Positions 32,191 to 44,532 of a DNA stretch of 64,000 bases are shown piece after piece. The translations under genes and the position numbers were made by a program. Source of the stretch: Arabidopsis thaliana. Taxonomy: Eukaryota > Streptophyta > Magnoliopsida > Brassicales > Brassicaceae. Location of the stretch: assembly GCF_000001735.4 (NCBI RefSeq), contig NC_003076.8, forward strand, positions 10,788,001-10,852,000. The letters run 5' to 3'. The notes under the pieces were generated by a model. The model was not told the origin of the DNA. It was given only the letters and a program-made list of their open reading frames with translations, and did not search any database. How positions within the stretch are numbered: the first letter of the stretch is position 1; each line of letters opens with the position of its first letter.

Positions 32191-32544
32191 AAGTCCATCG
32201 CAAAAGTTGCGAGGGATTTGCTACTACAAACGCAGGAACTCGCAACTCCTTCGCAGGTTTGCTACAGAATTATTGATTGCAAATCCCTCGCAAAGTTTGC
32301 GAGGAATTAGGGAGACAGCTCATTTGCGGTGAATTTGCGACGTTTTATTTCCCTTGCAAATTGCAAGAGGTTAGCGAGACATCTATTTCCTCGCAAATTT
32401 TGCGAGAGAATTACGACCGTTTCTCATTTGCGACGAGCGTTTTGCGAGGAAGTGTCGTTCGTCGCAATTTCCTCGCTAATAGCTATTTGCGAGGGATTAG
32501 CTACGGTTTTGTCCCTCGCAAATGACTTGTTTTCTTGTTGTTTG

Positions 32545-32830
32545 ACAACTTGCACTATCTGTTTATAATAATCTGAAACAATTATAAATCATCATGTCCT
32601 TAGATATATTTCAGGTTTCACAATATACATAAAAATTGCATATTGATACATATTTTATTTTTGTTGAACAATCTGTTTCTACAAAATTTTAGTTTATATA
32701 GACTAAACAAGTATAATCAATTTGGAATCAATATGAAATTTTTATGTATATTTTGAAACCTGAAATATATCTAAGGACATGATGATTCTATAATTGTTTG
32801 AGATTATTATAAACAGATCGTGCAAGTTGT
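32545..32830. repeat. Foldback element with arms of about 103 bp
   Basis: The left arm starts ACAACTTGCACTATCTG and the right arm, inverted, ACAACTTGCACGATCTG. Over about 103 bases I count five differences. The arms are separated by about 80 bases. It abuts the CACTA right end (32540 plus TTT). No target duplication is evident. A transcript would form a long hairpin. Confidence 0.88.
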
Positions 32831-33049
32831 AAATAAAAATTGAATTCACGTGACTATATAAAAATTGAATCAGTTAAAAAGGGAAGGGAAGTTTGACTGT
32901 ATGTATAGTTCAATATTTATTTAGTTTAGAAAGAGTGGGAAATGCAAACTTGGTTTTTAGATATTAGCCATACTCACTAAAAATTGGAAAATAACCATAA
33001 AAACCCTAGAACAAATGGGGGAATCTATACTATATAAAAGTTGAGGTTA

Positions 33050-33510
33050 TTTGCTTCTATTGGCGTCCACATAAGATTTAGAACGACCAATCGAGAGCTG
33101 CCACATCAATAATTAACATATTTAGCATCTAATTAATTAACATTTTTGAAAATAGTAATTACTTTCTATTTTTTTAAAGGAAAATAACAAAGTACTAAAT
33201 TTAAACTTATAAAAAAGGAAACTAAGTAATTATAATTATGTAATATTAAATCCAAACTTATAGGATTTTACAAAACTAATCCAGAGCAGCCACACCATAA
33301 GTTAACATTTTTAAATCTAATTAATTAACATATTAAAATATATTAACCAAAATTCTTTTTAAAAAAACATGATGCAATTTATTCTAATTAATTAAAATTA
33401 CCAAATTTTAAAATTTATAAACTTCTAAAGACATCCACATAGGATTTTAAACGACCAATCGTAGTTAGCCATGTCATGAATTAACATACTTGGATTATGA
33501 TAATTTTCTA
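33050..33510 (+). repeat. Three diverged direct repeats near the Helitron 5' end
   Basis: Blocks with CCACATAAGATTT, GACCAATCG, GCCACAT and ATTAACATATTTAG recur at about 33065, 33255 and 33430, a spacing of roughly 180 bases. Confidence 0.6.
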
Positions 33511-34860
33511 TTTAAAATTTTAGTAAAAGGAAAAACGCCAATAAGAAAAATATTTGAATATATGAAAATATTTCAAAATATAATCTTTTGTTATTATAAA
33601 CATAATATAAAAATAATCAAATTTTAAAGTTTTAATTTAGTGATTAACATTTTTAGATATCTCACTAATTAAGTTTTCCAATACTTGTGGATTTTAAATC
33701 GTATACATGTGAACGTATTAATAACTAAGTGCAAGTGGTGGCGTTGTTGGTCTTGAATTGCACAAATCTTACGAGAAAAGAGGTTGCAGGAGGTTGGTTG
33801 GGACAAGTTGTGTGGTATTCTAAAACAAATTATTTTGAATGGTTATTCAGTAATTTTGAAGAATGCAACATCAAATGCTTATATTCAGAAATTGTCGATG
33901 GCTTAAAAATCTAAGGAAGTATAGGTGGTGGTAAGAATTGAGGAACATACATGTAGGACCGTGGAAGGAAGTTGTCTTAGGAATATGTTTAGATCAATAT
34001 AGTAAAAATTGTTTACGTGAAATTGTAAGTGGATGGAGCTATGGTTAGTGACGTAAGTTATTACATGGTTCTTTTAAAAAATTTGGTTGAATATACTTTA
34101 GTTGGATGATATCTAACAGGAAAAAAGGTATGGAGACTTGTGTTGAAATTGTGGAAGACGTTGTTCTTCTTGGAGTACAAATTTCAATCTAGAACGAGAA
34201 TCGGCAAGACGTAAAAAAAGGGATAAAATTTTAACTAATGAGAGTTCTCTTGCATTATGAACAATTAAAGTCATAATCTAGATAACAAAGATAAATGTTT
34301 TCCATGTAAAAATTGAAGGAGAAAAAGATAAATGTGTATAGATTTGCGACAAGAAAGAGAGATATAAAGAGACAACCATTTTTTTATGAAGAAGAGGTCA
34401 TATTGTGACAGTATAAGACAAGTTTAGATTAATAGTTAAGAAAAAAAGGTGAGAAAACAGCTATTACATGAACTCCTTAAAACAACATTTAGTTCATATA
34501 TTTAGGAGTTTCTGGTATTAATATCTTTAGGTTGAATGGTGGATATACATTCAAACGTTTTTTGTATGTGTATTTTATCTAAGCTTCTTCAATCTGTTTG
34601 AAAAGATTTTTCTTCTTAAGTTTTAAATATGACCAGTCTGTAGAGACATCAAACAAACATCCCAACATAGTTGGAATAATCTGAAATTTGGTAGGAGAAG
34701 TGGAACTAAGTTCTGGTATGAAGACATCAAATTTTGAGTTCAAAATGTTAAATGAACAACAGTGTTCCGGGTTGTTTAATTTATTTATAGGCTTATAGAA
34801 CTATGTTGGGTTAAGGTTAGTATGTTTAAATTCATTCTTGTTTTCAACCCATAATAACGG

Positions 34861-35088
34861 ATGTATTACGTAGAAGAAGATGGAGGAGAAGATGAGGAAG
34901 AAAATGATGAAGATGACGAAAAAGAGGAAGAAGAAGAATATAATAAAGAAGCGGATGGTGAAAGTAACAAAAATAATGACCATGAATTTGATAATAAAAA
35001 TAACGAGAAGGAATATAAAGAGTATACAAAGACATGTGTTGACAATGATTTGAATATGAGAAATGAGTTTTTTTTTTTTTGGAAATAG
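34861..35088 (+). other. Acidic low-complexity open frame
   Basis: From the ATG at 34861 the frame encodes 75 residues rich in D, E, K and N. It comes from a GAA/GAT-rich purine tract. No domain is recognised and it may not be a gene. Confidence 0.2.
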
Positions 35089-36432
35089 TAATTTAAAAAT
35101 TTTAAAAACCATCACATTATAATTATACTGAATTTTACTCAGAATGACTCTAATTTTGAAAGAAATAACTATTTTGACTCACGTCCTAGATGGTTTACTA
35201 CAATGACTCACATTTTAAGTTAAATGACTAATTAACCTTGTTTAGTTGTAATTCCTTGTTTTAATTCAAAATGTTTTTATTTTAATAATAATATTAAAAA
35301 ACTCTCAATCCCAAATAACAAAAATAAGGAACTCGTATCATTAGGTTCTCCACTCGCCGCATTAGGCTTTGCATGTCTCTTCTTCACCGATTTTTGATCG
35401 AAACTCCAGCAAACCTGTAATTGAATTCGCCGTTTTAGAAGGCAGCTTTCCGAGTAGTAATCATCTCTTCTCCGGTGGTGGCGTTGCTGCTTCTTCTCAC
35501 TCAATCGAGGGATACTTCTTCTCCGGTGGTGACTGCGTTGTGGGTTTCGGATACACAAACGGCTGTGAGGAGTTTGCCTCTTTTCCAGTTTCACCTGCGG
35601 AGGTGGACAGCGGTGGGCGTTCATGTCCGACGGTTTAGGGTTCTTCCCATTCATCGTTAATAACTGTTGGGTTCTTTTTTTAATTGGATTCGATATAGGT
35701 AAATTCAGAGTCAATCAGATGTGAAATCAGCTTTAGATTCATCCCTTTTCCAATTGAAGATTGTGAAATTGACTCTCGACTAATGAAAATTGGTTTTGGT
35801 TTGTTGTATATCTACATGTTCTTCTTCTCCGGCCACACAAACGGCGGCGAATTGGTGTTTCTCTCAATCAGGTCTGACGGTTTCTCTCCTCTGGTGGTGG
35901 CAGTTTCTCTTCTCAACATTCGTTATAGGTAAACACATTTAGAATCCGGTTTTTGATTAATTCCCTTTCCGATTGAAGTTTACGAATAGGACTTTCGAGT
36001 AAAGAATTTGTTATCAGTTGCAGATCTTTTTTCTAATCGCCGGCGTCACTGGTCATAACTCCGGTAAGAGTATCGAGAATAACTCAATACTTTTAGAAAA
36101 ATCCTATCGTTTGCATTTCTGTTGCTTTGGAAATCAGAGTGTGATTTATTTGTATTGTTGCAGATCTTTTTTCTCATTTGCATTGGTGGATTTAGAGTTC
36201 ATTACTCTAGTCTCTAGTAAGTGTTTGAGCCTATATCGTCTGTATTTTGTTTTAAGAAAAACTCCCGCCTATGTATGATTTTTCTTTTGAATTTCTGAGT
36301 TGTTTTGACAGATTTATTCAATTTTTAATAGATTGGTGACAGAGTTGTTATGATTTTAGTTTGTCAATCTCATAAGGCACCTAAGATCTTAAGTTATTTG
36401 CTTATGCAACCTTGTTTTTTCTGTGATTAGGA

Positions 36433-38575
36433 ATGGCGTCTTCTAGTCATACCCGCAGTTATCCGCTTCGCTTGTATCAAGAAGGAATATCACCGTTGCA
36501 AAAAAGGAGTATGGCCCACAGCTGCTATGTTTCTCAAATTGGGAAGATCAAAGATGGATTAGGTGCAGATGTGTGGGATGAGTTGAAGAAAACTTCACTT
36601 GGTCTTTTTATAAAGTTTACTGAAAGTGGATTTGTATGGGTTGCCCAGACAGTTCATTTCTTCCTCACGAATCAGTTGCGAGTCGACAACATGCATGAGA
36701 TGTGGTGTTTGTTGATCGCAGGCCAATAAGATTTTCGCTCTACGAGTTTGAGAACATAACGGGCCTCAATTGCGATATGTTTGACGAGTCTGACACTGGT
36801 GAAACTGATTACATAGTTTTCTGGAATTAAATGGGGGTAGCAACGTCTGTTGGTCCATTGTTTACAGAGTTGGAACGTGTATTTGAGATTAGCAAGACAT
36901 GGAGTTTGGAGAAGAGGATGATGGTTGGTAGATTATGTTTACTATCTGTTGGAGTACATGGGATTCATCACGGTTCTAGAGTCCCGTTGTCGAGTGCTAA
37001 AAGAGTGCTTGATCCTGTTGCTTTTGAGAAGTATCCTTGGGGTCGAGTGGCTTTTGACTCTCTATTAAGGTCTGTGAAGATTGTCAAGTGTGACGGAGAT
37101 TCTTATGTAATTCACGGTTGTGTTCAGGCCTTGCTTGTGTGGATATATGAGAGTGTGCCTGGAATTGGAGAAGCTTGTGGGTTTGGAAAAACAACACTGA
37201 CGTGTGTTCCGCTACTTGATTGGAGATCTTCTAGAAAACGTTTCAACTTTACCGCTTTCATTGAAAAGGAGAAGGCTGCCCACAGACAGGTATGCAAGGT
37301 TTTCTAGATCAAATCTGCTGCTTGTCTTTAAAAAAAACTGAAACTAAACTTGCATAAACGTTTTAGATTAAGCTTGTGATTATATGTATGTAGGTGCGTG
37401 TGAGGCATATGATCCCTGTATCCGAAGAAAACATGTACCCTAAATGGAGTGACTCAGCAGAGAATCAGGATATGGCGCTTGACAACTTGCTTAAAGACAT
37501 CATCCACAACCGTTTACAGCCTCATGCGTTGACACATGTGGCAGCACGACGTAAGAGGAAACAGAATCAGGGATCATCAAATGAGGATGGTGAGAGTAAA
37601 CTGATGGAGTCAACGCCTGCAGATGATGTTATAGCAGAAGTATCTCATAAGAAGCAAAGAACAGGGAAAGCTCATGTTTTTACCATTTCCGATTTTTTCA
37701 TATACATAGGTCTATATGTTGACAGTGAATTAACTAACATTGTTATATGCTTCATTATAGGTCAATGAAGAGGAGAAGACAAGCTTGCTGGATATTTGGA
37801 ATATGTTAGAGAAAATGAATGTCACAGTTAGTGACATTGACAAGAATGCAAGCAGCAGATTGGATGGGTTGCAGAAGAAAGTTACTTGCTTAGAAGCGAG
37901 TGTAAAAACAAGGTTTGAAGCTGTGGAGACTGATATGAGAGTTCTTAAAGAGTGTCAGCCCCCTGTAGTATCCAATGAAGCTGCCACATCAAACAACAAT
38001 GATGAATATGAGGCAAATAGTAACCAACCTGTAAGTAGCTGTCAGTTATTAATTTTACATGTTTTGCATTTTGGATTTGACTTTTGACTCTTTATTAAAC
38101 CGTATGTGTACTGTGTTTTTTTCAGTCTTGGGTAGTAGAGGAGAAGCCAGGTTCTGTTGATGGGTTGCCTATTCAAAGAGTGGTTAAGAAGGCTGTTAAT
38201 TCAGTGAAGAACAAGGAAGCTGGTACAAAGGTCCTTACTAAGAAGAAAGTTGCAAAATCTGATAAGAAGAAGATAATTGTCAATGTAGAGAAGGTAGGAA
38301 AACCAAAACCTGAAATGAAGAAGACAGTTGTGAAGGTAGAGAAGGTAGATAGTTCAAAACCTGAGAAGAAGAAGTCTGGTGCAGCTCCAACAACAAAGAC
38401 GTTTGATGATGATGTTGTGGATGTCACTGACAAGGTTAATGCAGACAATCTGAAAATGGCATCAAGTTTTGAAGAAACATTCTCCAATCCTCTAGATCAG
38501 ATGGCTAATAAGGCAACGGCTGATGCATTGAGAGCACTTCAAGAAGGACTAGATAATCTGGACTGTGTTCCTTGA
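36433..38575 (+). pseudogene. DUF1985/DUF287-type protein gene (MULE passenger), two breaks
   Basis: Exon 1 from ATG 36433 reads MASSSHTRSYPLRLYQEG with IKDGLGADVWDELKKTSLG and the DUF1985-like MHEMWCLLIAGQPIRFSLYEFENITG (frame break near 36722, TAA near 36830). It continues from 36831 through VHGIHHGSRVPLSSAKRVLD and EKYPWGRVAFDSLLRSVK, and FNFTAFIEKEKAAHRQ. After introns come VRVRHMIPVSEENMYPKW, a coiled-coil-like segment (37785-38030) and a lysine-rich tail (38165-38575) ending LDNLDCVP. No Ulp1 domain follows. DUF1985 proteins are carried by VANDAL and related MULEs. Two lesions prevent a full-length product unless bypassed. Confidence 0.75.
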
Positions 38576-38619
38576 CTCATAATTGAATATTTAATGCATT
38601 AAATTCAAATATGGTAATA

Positions 38620-39370
38620 TTTCGGAAACATCTGCCGGCTAATAAAAAAGTCTGTCGTAACGTTTTCAAAAAAAAAAAAAAAAACTCGAATCATACCGGA
38701 TTTAACATACAATCAAACCGGAAATAATTTAATTGAGGGCTAGCTAATAAATCTCATATAACAAAAAAATTTGAAATTTTAAAAACAAATCTGCCAAAAA
38801 AGTCTGTTATTACTAAAAAGGTTATTCTAGTCATAAACAAATCGACCATAATATTGACATGAGTAAATCTGTTATGCTTTTGACACTGAAAAACAAAACT
38901 GCCATCACTAAAAACAAATCTGTTATCACTATCTGACTATCTAGTAATTTTATTTTTTAACCAAAATCTGTTGTAAAATACCAGATTTGTTAACAAGTTA
39001 ATTAAATATGTGATTACAAAAACAACTTTGTCATGACTATATAACATTTTTCCAGGTTAACAAATCTGTTATAACACAAAACATTTTTGGGTAGAAATAG
39101 AAAATCTGTTGCCACCATAAAGAAAAATCTGCGGTATGGAAAACAAATCAGTGACAGATTTGGTTTCAACATTCTTAATTTTGAAATTTAAATAAAATCT
39201 GTGGAGACTATATGAAACAAATCAGTCACAGTAAAAAAATCTGCGAAAAAATAAAAATCTGGCGTAACATAACACAGTAAAGTTTGTGGTACAAAACAAG
39301 TCTGATGTAAAAAATTTGTGGTTGACCAAAAAATCTGTGATCGATAACAAATCCGTCGCAACAAGAGCCA
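38620..39370 (+). repeat. Array of AAATCTG words downstream of the DUF1985 gene
   Basis: At least 11 exact AAATCTG copies and about ten near copies (AAGTCTG, AAATCAG, AAATCCG) occur in roughly 740 bases, almost all in one orientation, often continued as AAATCTGTNRTNAC. Spacing is irregular, unlike a simple tandem repeat. Confidence 0.8.
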
Positions 39371-40069
39371 CAAATTTACCAAAAACGACGATGACATTTT
39401 CGTAAATAAATGTGGTTTTATTGCCATGCTGGAATTAAATAGTAATGGCATTTCTGTAATATTGTTTTTCTGTAAAGGAAAACAGGGATATTTTTGGTTT
39501 ATTACTCAAATAACCCATTTTTTTAGCATTCCTTTTGGGTCATTATGTATAAAATATGGGTCACTCTAGTAATTTTTCCTTAATTATATAAGATAATATT
39601 TAATAACTATCATCAATCAAAAATAATTTTAGCCAAAATATATTAAGTAACCCCACGCGTAGCGTGGATTCAAAACCTAGTAATACAACAAATTAATGAT
39701 GAAATGAATGTGCACAAGTAAAACCATTTGAAAAATAAATGGTCCCGAGAGAAATTCTACTGAAACGAACATTATATTACAATTCAAAACTTACATCGTT
39801 CCAATAGTTAACAAGTACAACGATCCAATCCCCAGAAATAAAAACTATCCACAAGATGTTGTCCAAAGTTTGCTACATTGTTCTAATAACTTACAAAAAT
39901 AGGTAGCATCCTATGTCCAAAAACAATTACCACAGGACTATAGTGATTCAAACGCATACCAACCACCAGTAATTTCAAAAAAAAGAAATCTAATAATAAT
40001 ATTATCTAAGAAAACACCATCTATGCAATCAGTAGATGGTGACATAGTTCCACGAAAGGGTGCTTACCC

Positions 40070-40604
40070 TATGGATCATTTGACGGGTTAACATAGATGA
40101 GAGCAATGTAGTGTTGAAAAACATTCCTTGCGTACTGCTGTCTAAGTCTGTCGACATGGTCATCACTTAGCAAACCAACAGTCCCGGTATAATGCATCTC
40201 CATCAGCTTAATGGATAAAGGACCACAGTCCCCTGATCGCACATCTTGTACCCATCTTTAAGGCATTGCCACATGAAAGGAGCTAAGCCACCATCTTGAG
40301 AGGGCAGAGGTTCACACTATTTACGGATTAAATAAGGGACTTGCTCAACAACAGGGGCGATTTAACTTTGAGACCTTCTTGTCATCTATGAGATCAACAA
40401 TCAGGTCAAGAATCTCAACAAGTCTATTGCCAAGGTGGATTACTACTCCAACCCAATGTCTACCTTCCCATAACAGTGGAAAGTAGACAGTGTGAACATC
40501 GATAAACCATGTTTTTCCGGGAGTGGTGACAAATTTTCTTAAATCATCAAACCATCTAAGTTTGTTCTTGCATTTGGCTGCCAGAAGAGAATATTCTTTA
40601 GTTA
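40070..40604 (-). pseudogene. Ulp1-type (C48) cysteine protease, C-terminal catalytic part
   Basis: On the minus strand: KCKNKLRWFDDLRKFVTTPG, then VYFPLLWEGRHWVGVVIHL (catalytic His), VEILD (Asp), SQDGGLAPFMWQCLKDGY, then SGDCGPLSIKLMEM (catalytic Cys) and HVDRLRQQYA. All three catalytic residues are present, but at least two frameshifts (near 40350 and 40245) break it. Ulp1 proteases remove SUMO; this branch is carried by plant MULEs (Kaonashi type). The N-terminal part lies to the right in AT-rich DNA and is not readable. It faces away from the DUF1985 gene at 36.4 kb. Confidence 0.8.
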
Positions 40605-43535
40605 AGATATATGTTTAAAACCGAATGAGTAAATTAGAGATATTTAGACAAAATTTAAGGGATTTATTTTGCGTTGGATTATTGTTAGGTGTTAATAAAT
40701 TTGTTTGTTAAGGAAATTAAGCAAATGATTTTGTTTGTTTAGGTAAATTGAATGCCTACAAATATTAAGGTATATTTTAACGAAATCTATAATATTGTTT
40801 TATTTAGGAGATAACAGATTCTAAAATTTTATAAAGTCAATGATTTGAAGATAATATATGTTAAAATCCCGCACGTACATGCCATCAATAATTTATTTTT
40901 AATTTTTAATAGATTTGTTTGTTATGGAAACTATATGTAAAAGGTTAGATTTGAATATGGATTCGAATATATATATGATAGAGGTAATATTTACAGCTAT
41001 TATAATTGGTAAATGATAGAATATGAATTTAAATATATTGATTGATCTGTAATTTTAGGTTAGTTATAGAAGTACAAATATTTTTTCCGATGAGATTTAC
41101 GGAATGCAATATTCTTAAGGTTAGTTATAAACACCTTTATATTGCCTTATCTGCAAGAATTTAAGGAATGCAATCTATTCTTATTCAATGTAATGAATTA
41201 TGTTTAGAAATTTAAGGTGTTTGATTCAATATTAATGGGTTGTTATTTTGTAATATGCACCCCCATTAAGCCCATTAATGTCTTGAATTCTTGCTTTGTT
41301 TTGGATCCAAAAACTAGTTCCATTTCAGATTGGATAGTGATCTGCTAGAATTTATTAAATTGGATTAGTTGTTAATTTACTAAATAATCCATGCGAAAAT
41401 TCATTTAGTTAGTCTTAAACTACCCCTCAAATGTTGTAGTTCACAAAATGATTCCCAATTAGTAGTATAGATGTATAATTGTGAATGGAAAATTAGATTT
41501 TAAAAAGTGTAAAAACTAATTTTTGATAATGCAATATTATTATTTATTAATTAAAATTTGATAATTCAGAAAACCTGTCTAAAGTGGCCCATAATTCAAG
41601 CCGAAATATATGTTAACATTTACCCAATTTTGAAAGACTCTTAGTTTCTTTATAATTTTTTATTGTATTTTTTTTGACAGATCACTTATTGTTTTTAGAA
41701 CAATGTTTTCTTATCTTAAAAAAAAAAGAAACCCACCGAATACAATTAAGAATAGTGGTCGATCTCATAAAGAATTGGCTATTTTTGTCTTCAATTAGGA
41801 TATGTGTTTTGCAAAAACGAATTGTATAAAGAGATAAGCTTATTATTGAATTAGGTTTTTTTTTTTACTGTTTTTAATATGTAGATTCAATTTCAATATG
41901 TTGTTCTTCCCCTTTTCGTTTTTTAAATTTGGGATTCCGCATTTCGTAATGCTATCATTCAGTCTCGTACCAAAACAAATCTGCTAAATTTGATGATAGA
42001 GATTGAAATTTAGTGTCTTTTGAGCTCGAAATTAGATTTTATATTGGTTTGATGCATATGTGATGATGGTTTCCTTAGCATTGGTCTTTTCGATTAATTG
42101 CTTCCTTGTCTCTGAATTCTTTTGGGCTCTTTTTTTCTTATCAGTTTTGAATTAGTGAAGCGTTATGCTCTTGTTGTATAGTCTCTAACAGGTTTTACTC
42201 AAAATATGTGTTTTTTTTATCTCTTTTAGATGTTGTAGTTTGAAATTGCCTTGCTATGGGAACAATCGTCTTTATGTTGGCCGCTTATCATCCATAACTC
42301 GTACCGACACATTAACGTCTATTTAGCAGATATCGAAAGTAATTTCTTATTCTATATCTCTTTCAGGCATGTCCATTAAGAAACATGAAAAATGTTCCAT
42401 CTTTTTCTGTTCGAAATTTTGCGTCCCATAATCGTTTTTGTTTGCAAATATTTATTTTGGGTCAGTAATGTGTGATAAGGAAAGTAGATCCAATACTCAT
42501 ATTTCCGTCTATCTCATAAGGAATGCATATATTATCGCTGATTTGTGGCCTTGTTGTTGACATCATGAGTTTTCATCTCGCCAAAACTTACGACTTGTAC
42601 GACTAATACTATTTGGTTTTAAAAAAAAAACTAAAATAAATACATGATAACAAACCCGTCTGCCCATGGAAAAAAGAAGAACCTCTATCTCGCTCCATCT
42701 CTCGAATTCACATAATTGGTAGTGAGAGCAAATCAGCTCAAGGTAGGATTAATCTCGTATTTTTGGATTGAAACCTTAGGGAAAAACAGATTATGGTAGG
42801 ATTGATCGAATCCTCGTGCTAATGATGATCACACTCTCTCATATCAAGAATTCAAGTATCCCATTGAATCCTCGTGTTAATGATGATCTCACTCTTTGAT
42901 GTTGTAAGTGATTTTGTTTAATTCTTTCATTCCTTTATAACTTGATTCGCGTTTAACAATGTGTTATTACACCTTTTGATTGAAGTTGAGCCGATTTTGT
43001 TGAAGATCACGTATCGTTGCCAGAACACTGATTCTCATAACTATCTCTCTAATTGATTTGAGATTAAACCATGATCTTTGTTAATTCTAGATTTGTAGCC
43101 CCTTGATTTCATTCTATCAAATCACTGAAATTTATTTGAGGAATCAAAAGATAAAGTTTATAGAATTAAATCTTTGATTTTCACTTTGGTGTTAATGTTA
43201 GGTGGTGATATATATACATGATCAATTAGGGTCTTCTCACTTCAAGCTTGCATCCTTTTCTCTTTCAAAGTGAGTGTATCTCTTGATTTTATTTACGCTC
43301 AATGGTTAGTTATTTTTTATAGTCTCCAAGTTGCAATCTATTGTTGTGTGTTACTTTTCGTTTAGATGCTGTTGTTCTTGACTTATGTTCATGTAGTTTT
43401 TATAAACTAAAAATTATGGGGGTGTGGCACAAACGTGATTTGGATGTGTGTTGGTAATTGTTAATTATGAATAGAAAGCACCATCCTTGTTCATTGAATG
43501 ATAATGTAGATTGTTAGGTTTTAACTAGTGATGTA
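40605..43535. other. AT-rich DNA and probable leader of the Harbinger element
   Basis: No gene is recognised. Near 42800-42900 the block GAATCCTCGTGCTAATGATG is repeated with one change, in what looks like the untranslated leader of the next gene. Confidence 0.4.
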
Positions 43536-44532
43536 TTGTTTATAAATATTTTGATGGCTAGTTTCGATATTACGATGGGAGATTCGCTAGATACACAAGG
43601 TGTGAAATCTAAAGGTCCAAATAAAAATTGGTGTGAACCTGAACACAAGATGTTAATGTGGCTCCTTATGAAAGAAATTAATCAGGGTTTACGTGATGTT
43701 AGTGGCAAGTTTAACAAATTAACGGTGGAGACAAGTTTTTTACCAGCTATACACAGGCAGCTTGGAACAAACAAAACCTCACCGAGTAAAGGAATAGGAT
43801 GAAGATCTTGAAGGGTATGTACAAAAGCTTGTTTGATCTTCTTCGTTTCAGTTTTGGGTTAGGGTGGGATCCTACAACGAAGAAATTCACGGCTAGAGAT
43901 GATGTATGGGATGACTATTTGAAGGTACCAAAAATTATAACATGTAATTAATCAACATAGTAGTACTTATGTATAAAATTAAATTTACTGATTCTTTGAA
44001 CATGCTCATCTAAACAAAAGTCATATGTGTAATGCGTCATTTGAAGATTTTGAGGATTTAAGAATGATATTTGGATTGAATGTGGCAACTGGACAAAATG
44101 TTGTGGGATTAGGCGATTCCATTGTTGTCGATGCTTCTCAAGTTGGAGATGATGATGGGCCACATGATTTAAGTCATGTCCAAATATTAGATGATATGGG
44201 GGGATCCCATGACGTTTTCTCATCATTAGAGAAAAGAAGGGCTGAATCGATGCAAGTTCAGGCAAGGGAATGGATGAAATACATACAGTGAAATAGTTTG
44301 GTAATCAAATTTTGATATGATTCCAAGAAGATGGGAAAAGGAAGCTGAAGAAAAGGAAGTCGAAGACAAAGCTAATAATGTGTGGGATGCTATCAAAGAA
44401 ATTTCAGATTTGGATGCAGATTTATGTTACGAGACCATGACATTGGTTGACAGTTTAGGTATGAAATCTGTATTTGTGCACATGTCAACAGAACAACATA
44501 AGGGATGGATTATGCGAAGCCTTCGTAAATAA
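43536..44532 (+). pseudogene. Harbinger ORF1: Myb/SANT-like DNA-binding protein
   Basis: NWCEPEHKMLMWLLMKEINQG, GKFNKLTVETSFLPA and, in a second frame, MYKSLFDLLRF, GLGWDPTTKKFTARDDVWDDYLK, followed by an intron, form the trihelix/Myb_DNA-bind_3 domain of plant PIF/Harbinger accessory proteins. Further on are ASFEDFEDLRMIFGLNVATG and a C-terminal EQHKGWIMRSL in a third frame. Such proteins help import the transposase and bind the element ends. At least two frameshifts or stops (43800, 44290) inactivate it. Confidence 0.85.

Larger units (their letters stand above)
28630..32540 (+). mobile_element. Non-autonomous CACTA (En/Spm) element
   Basis: The left end CACTATAAGAAAACATGCG and right end (inverted) CAACAAGAAAACAAG pair with each other and resemble CACTACAAGAAAAC. 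TTT flanks both sides (28627-28629, 32541-32543). Both subterminal zones are packed with TTTGCGAGG-type words in both orientations, as TnpA-binding repeats are in CACTA elements. The interior carries fragments of the tnpD N-terminus (twice) and of a tnpA-like C-terminus, but no complete gene. A tandem duplication spans 28.8-30.7 and 30.7-32.2 kb. Confidence 0.85.
33024..39680 (+). mobile_element. Plus-strand Helitron of 6.66 kb
   Basis: The 5' end A|TCTATACTATATAAAAG lies at 33024, of the kind I recall for ATREP-type Helitrons. The 3' end has CCACGC-GTA-GCGTGG (39653-39667), then ATTCAAAACCTAG|T ending at 39680. No Rep or helicase is seen, so it is non-autonomous. It encloses a DUF1985 gene and its flanks, probably a nested MULE-like element. 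Confidence 0.75.

Noticed and set aside
28640..32525. CRISPR-like arrays of TTTGCGAGG repeats
   Set aside because: Repeats are short, irregularly spaced and in both orientations inside a CACTA element of a plant genome; they are subterminal transposase-binding repeats.
34861..35088. Acidic nuclear protein
   Set aside because: Composition follows a simple GAA/GAT tract; kept only as a low-confidence open frame.
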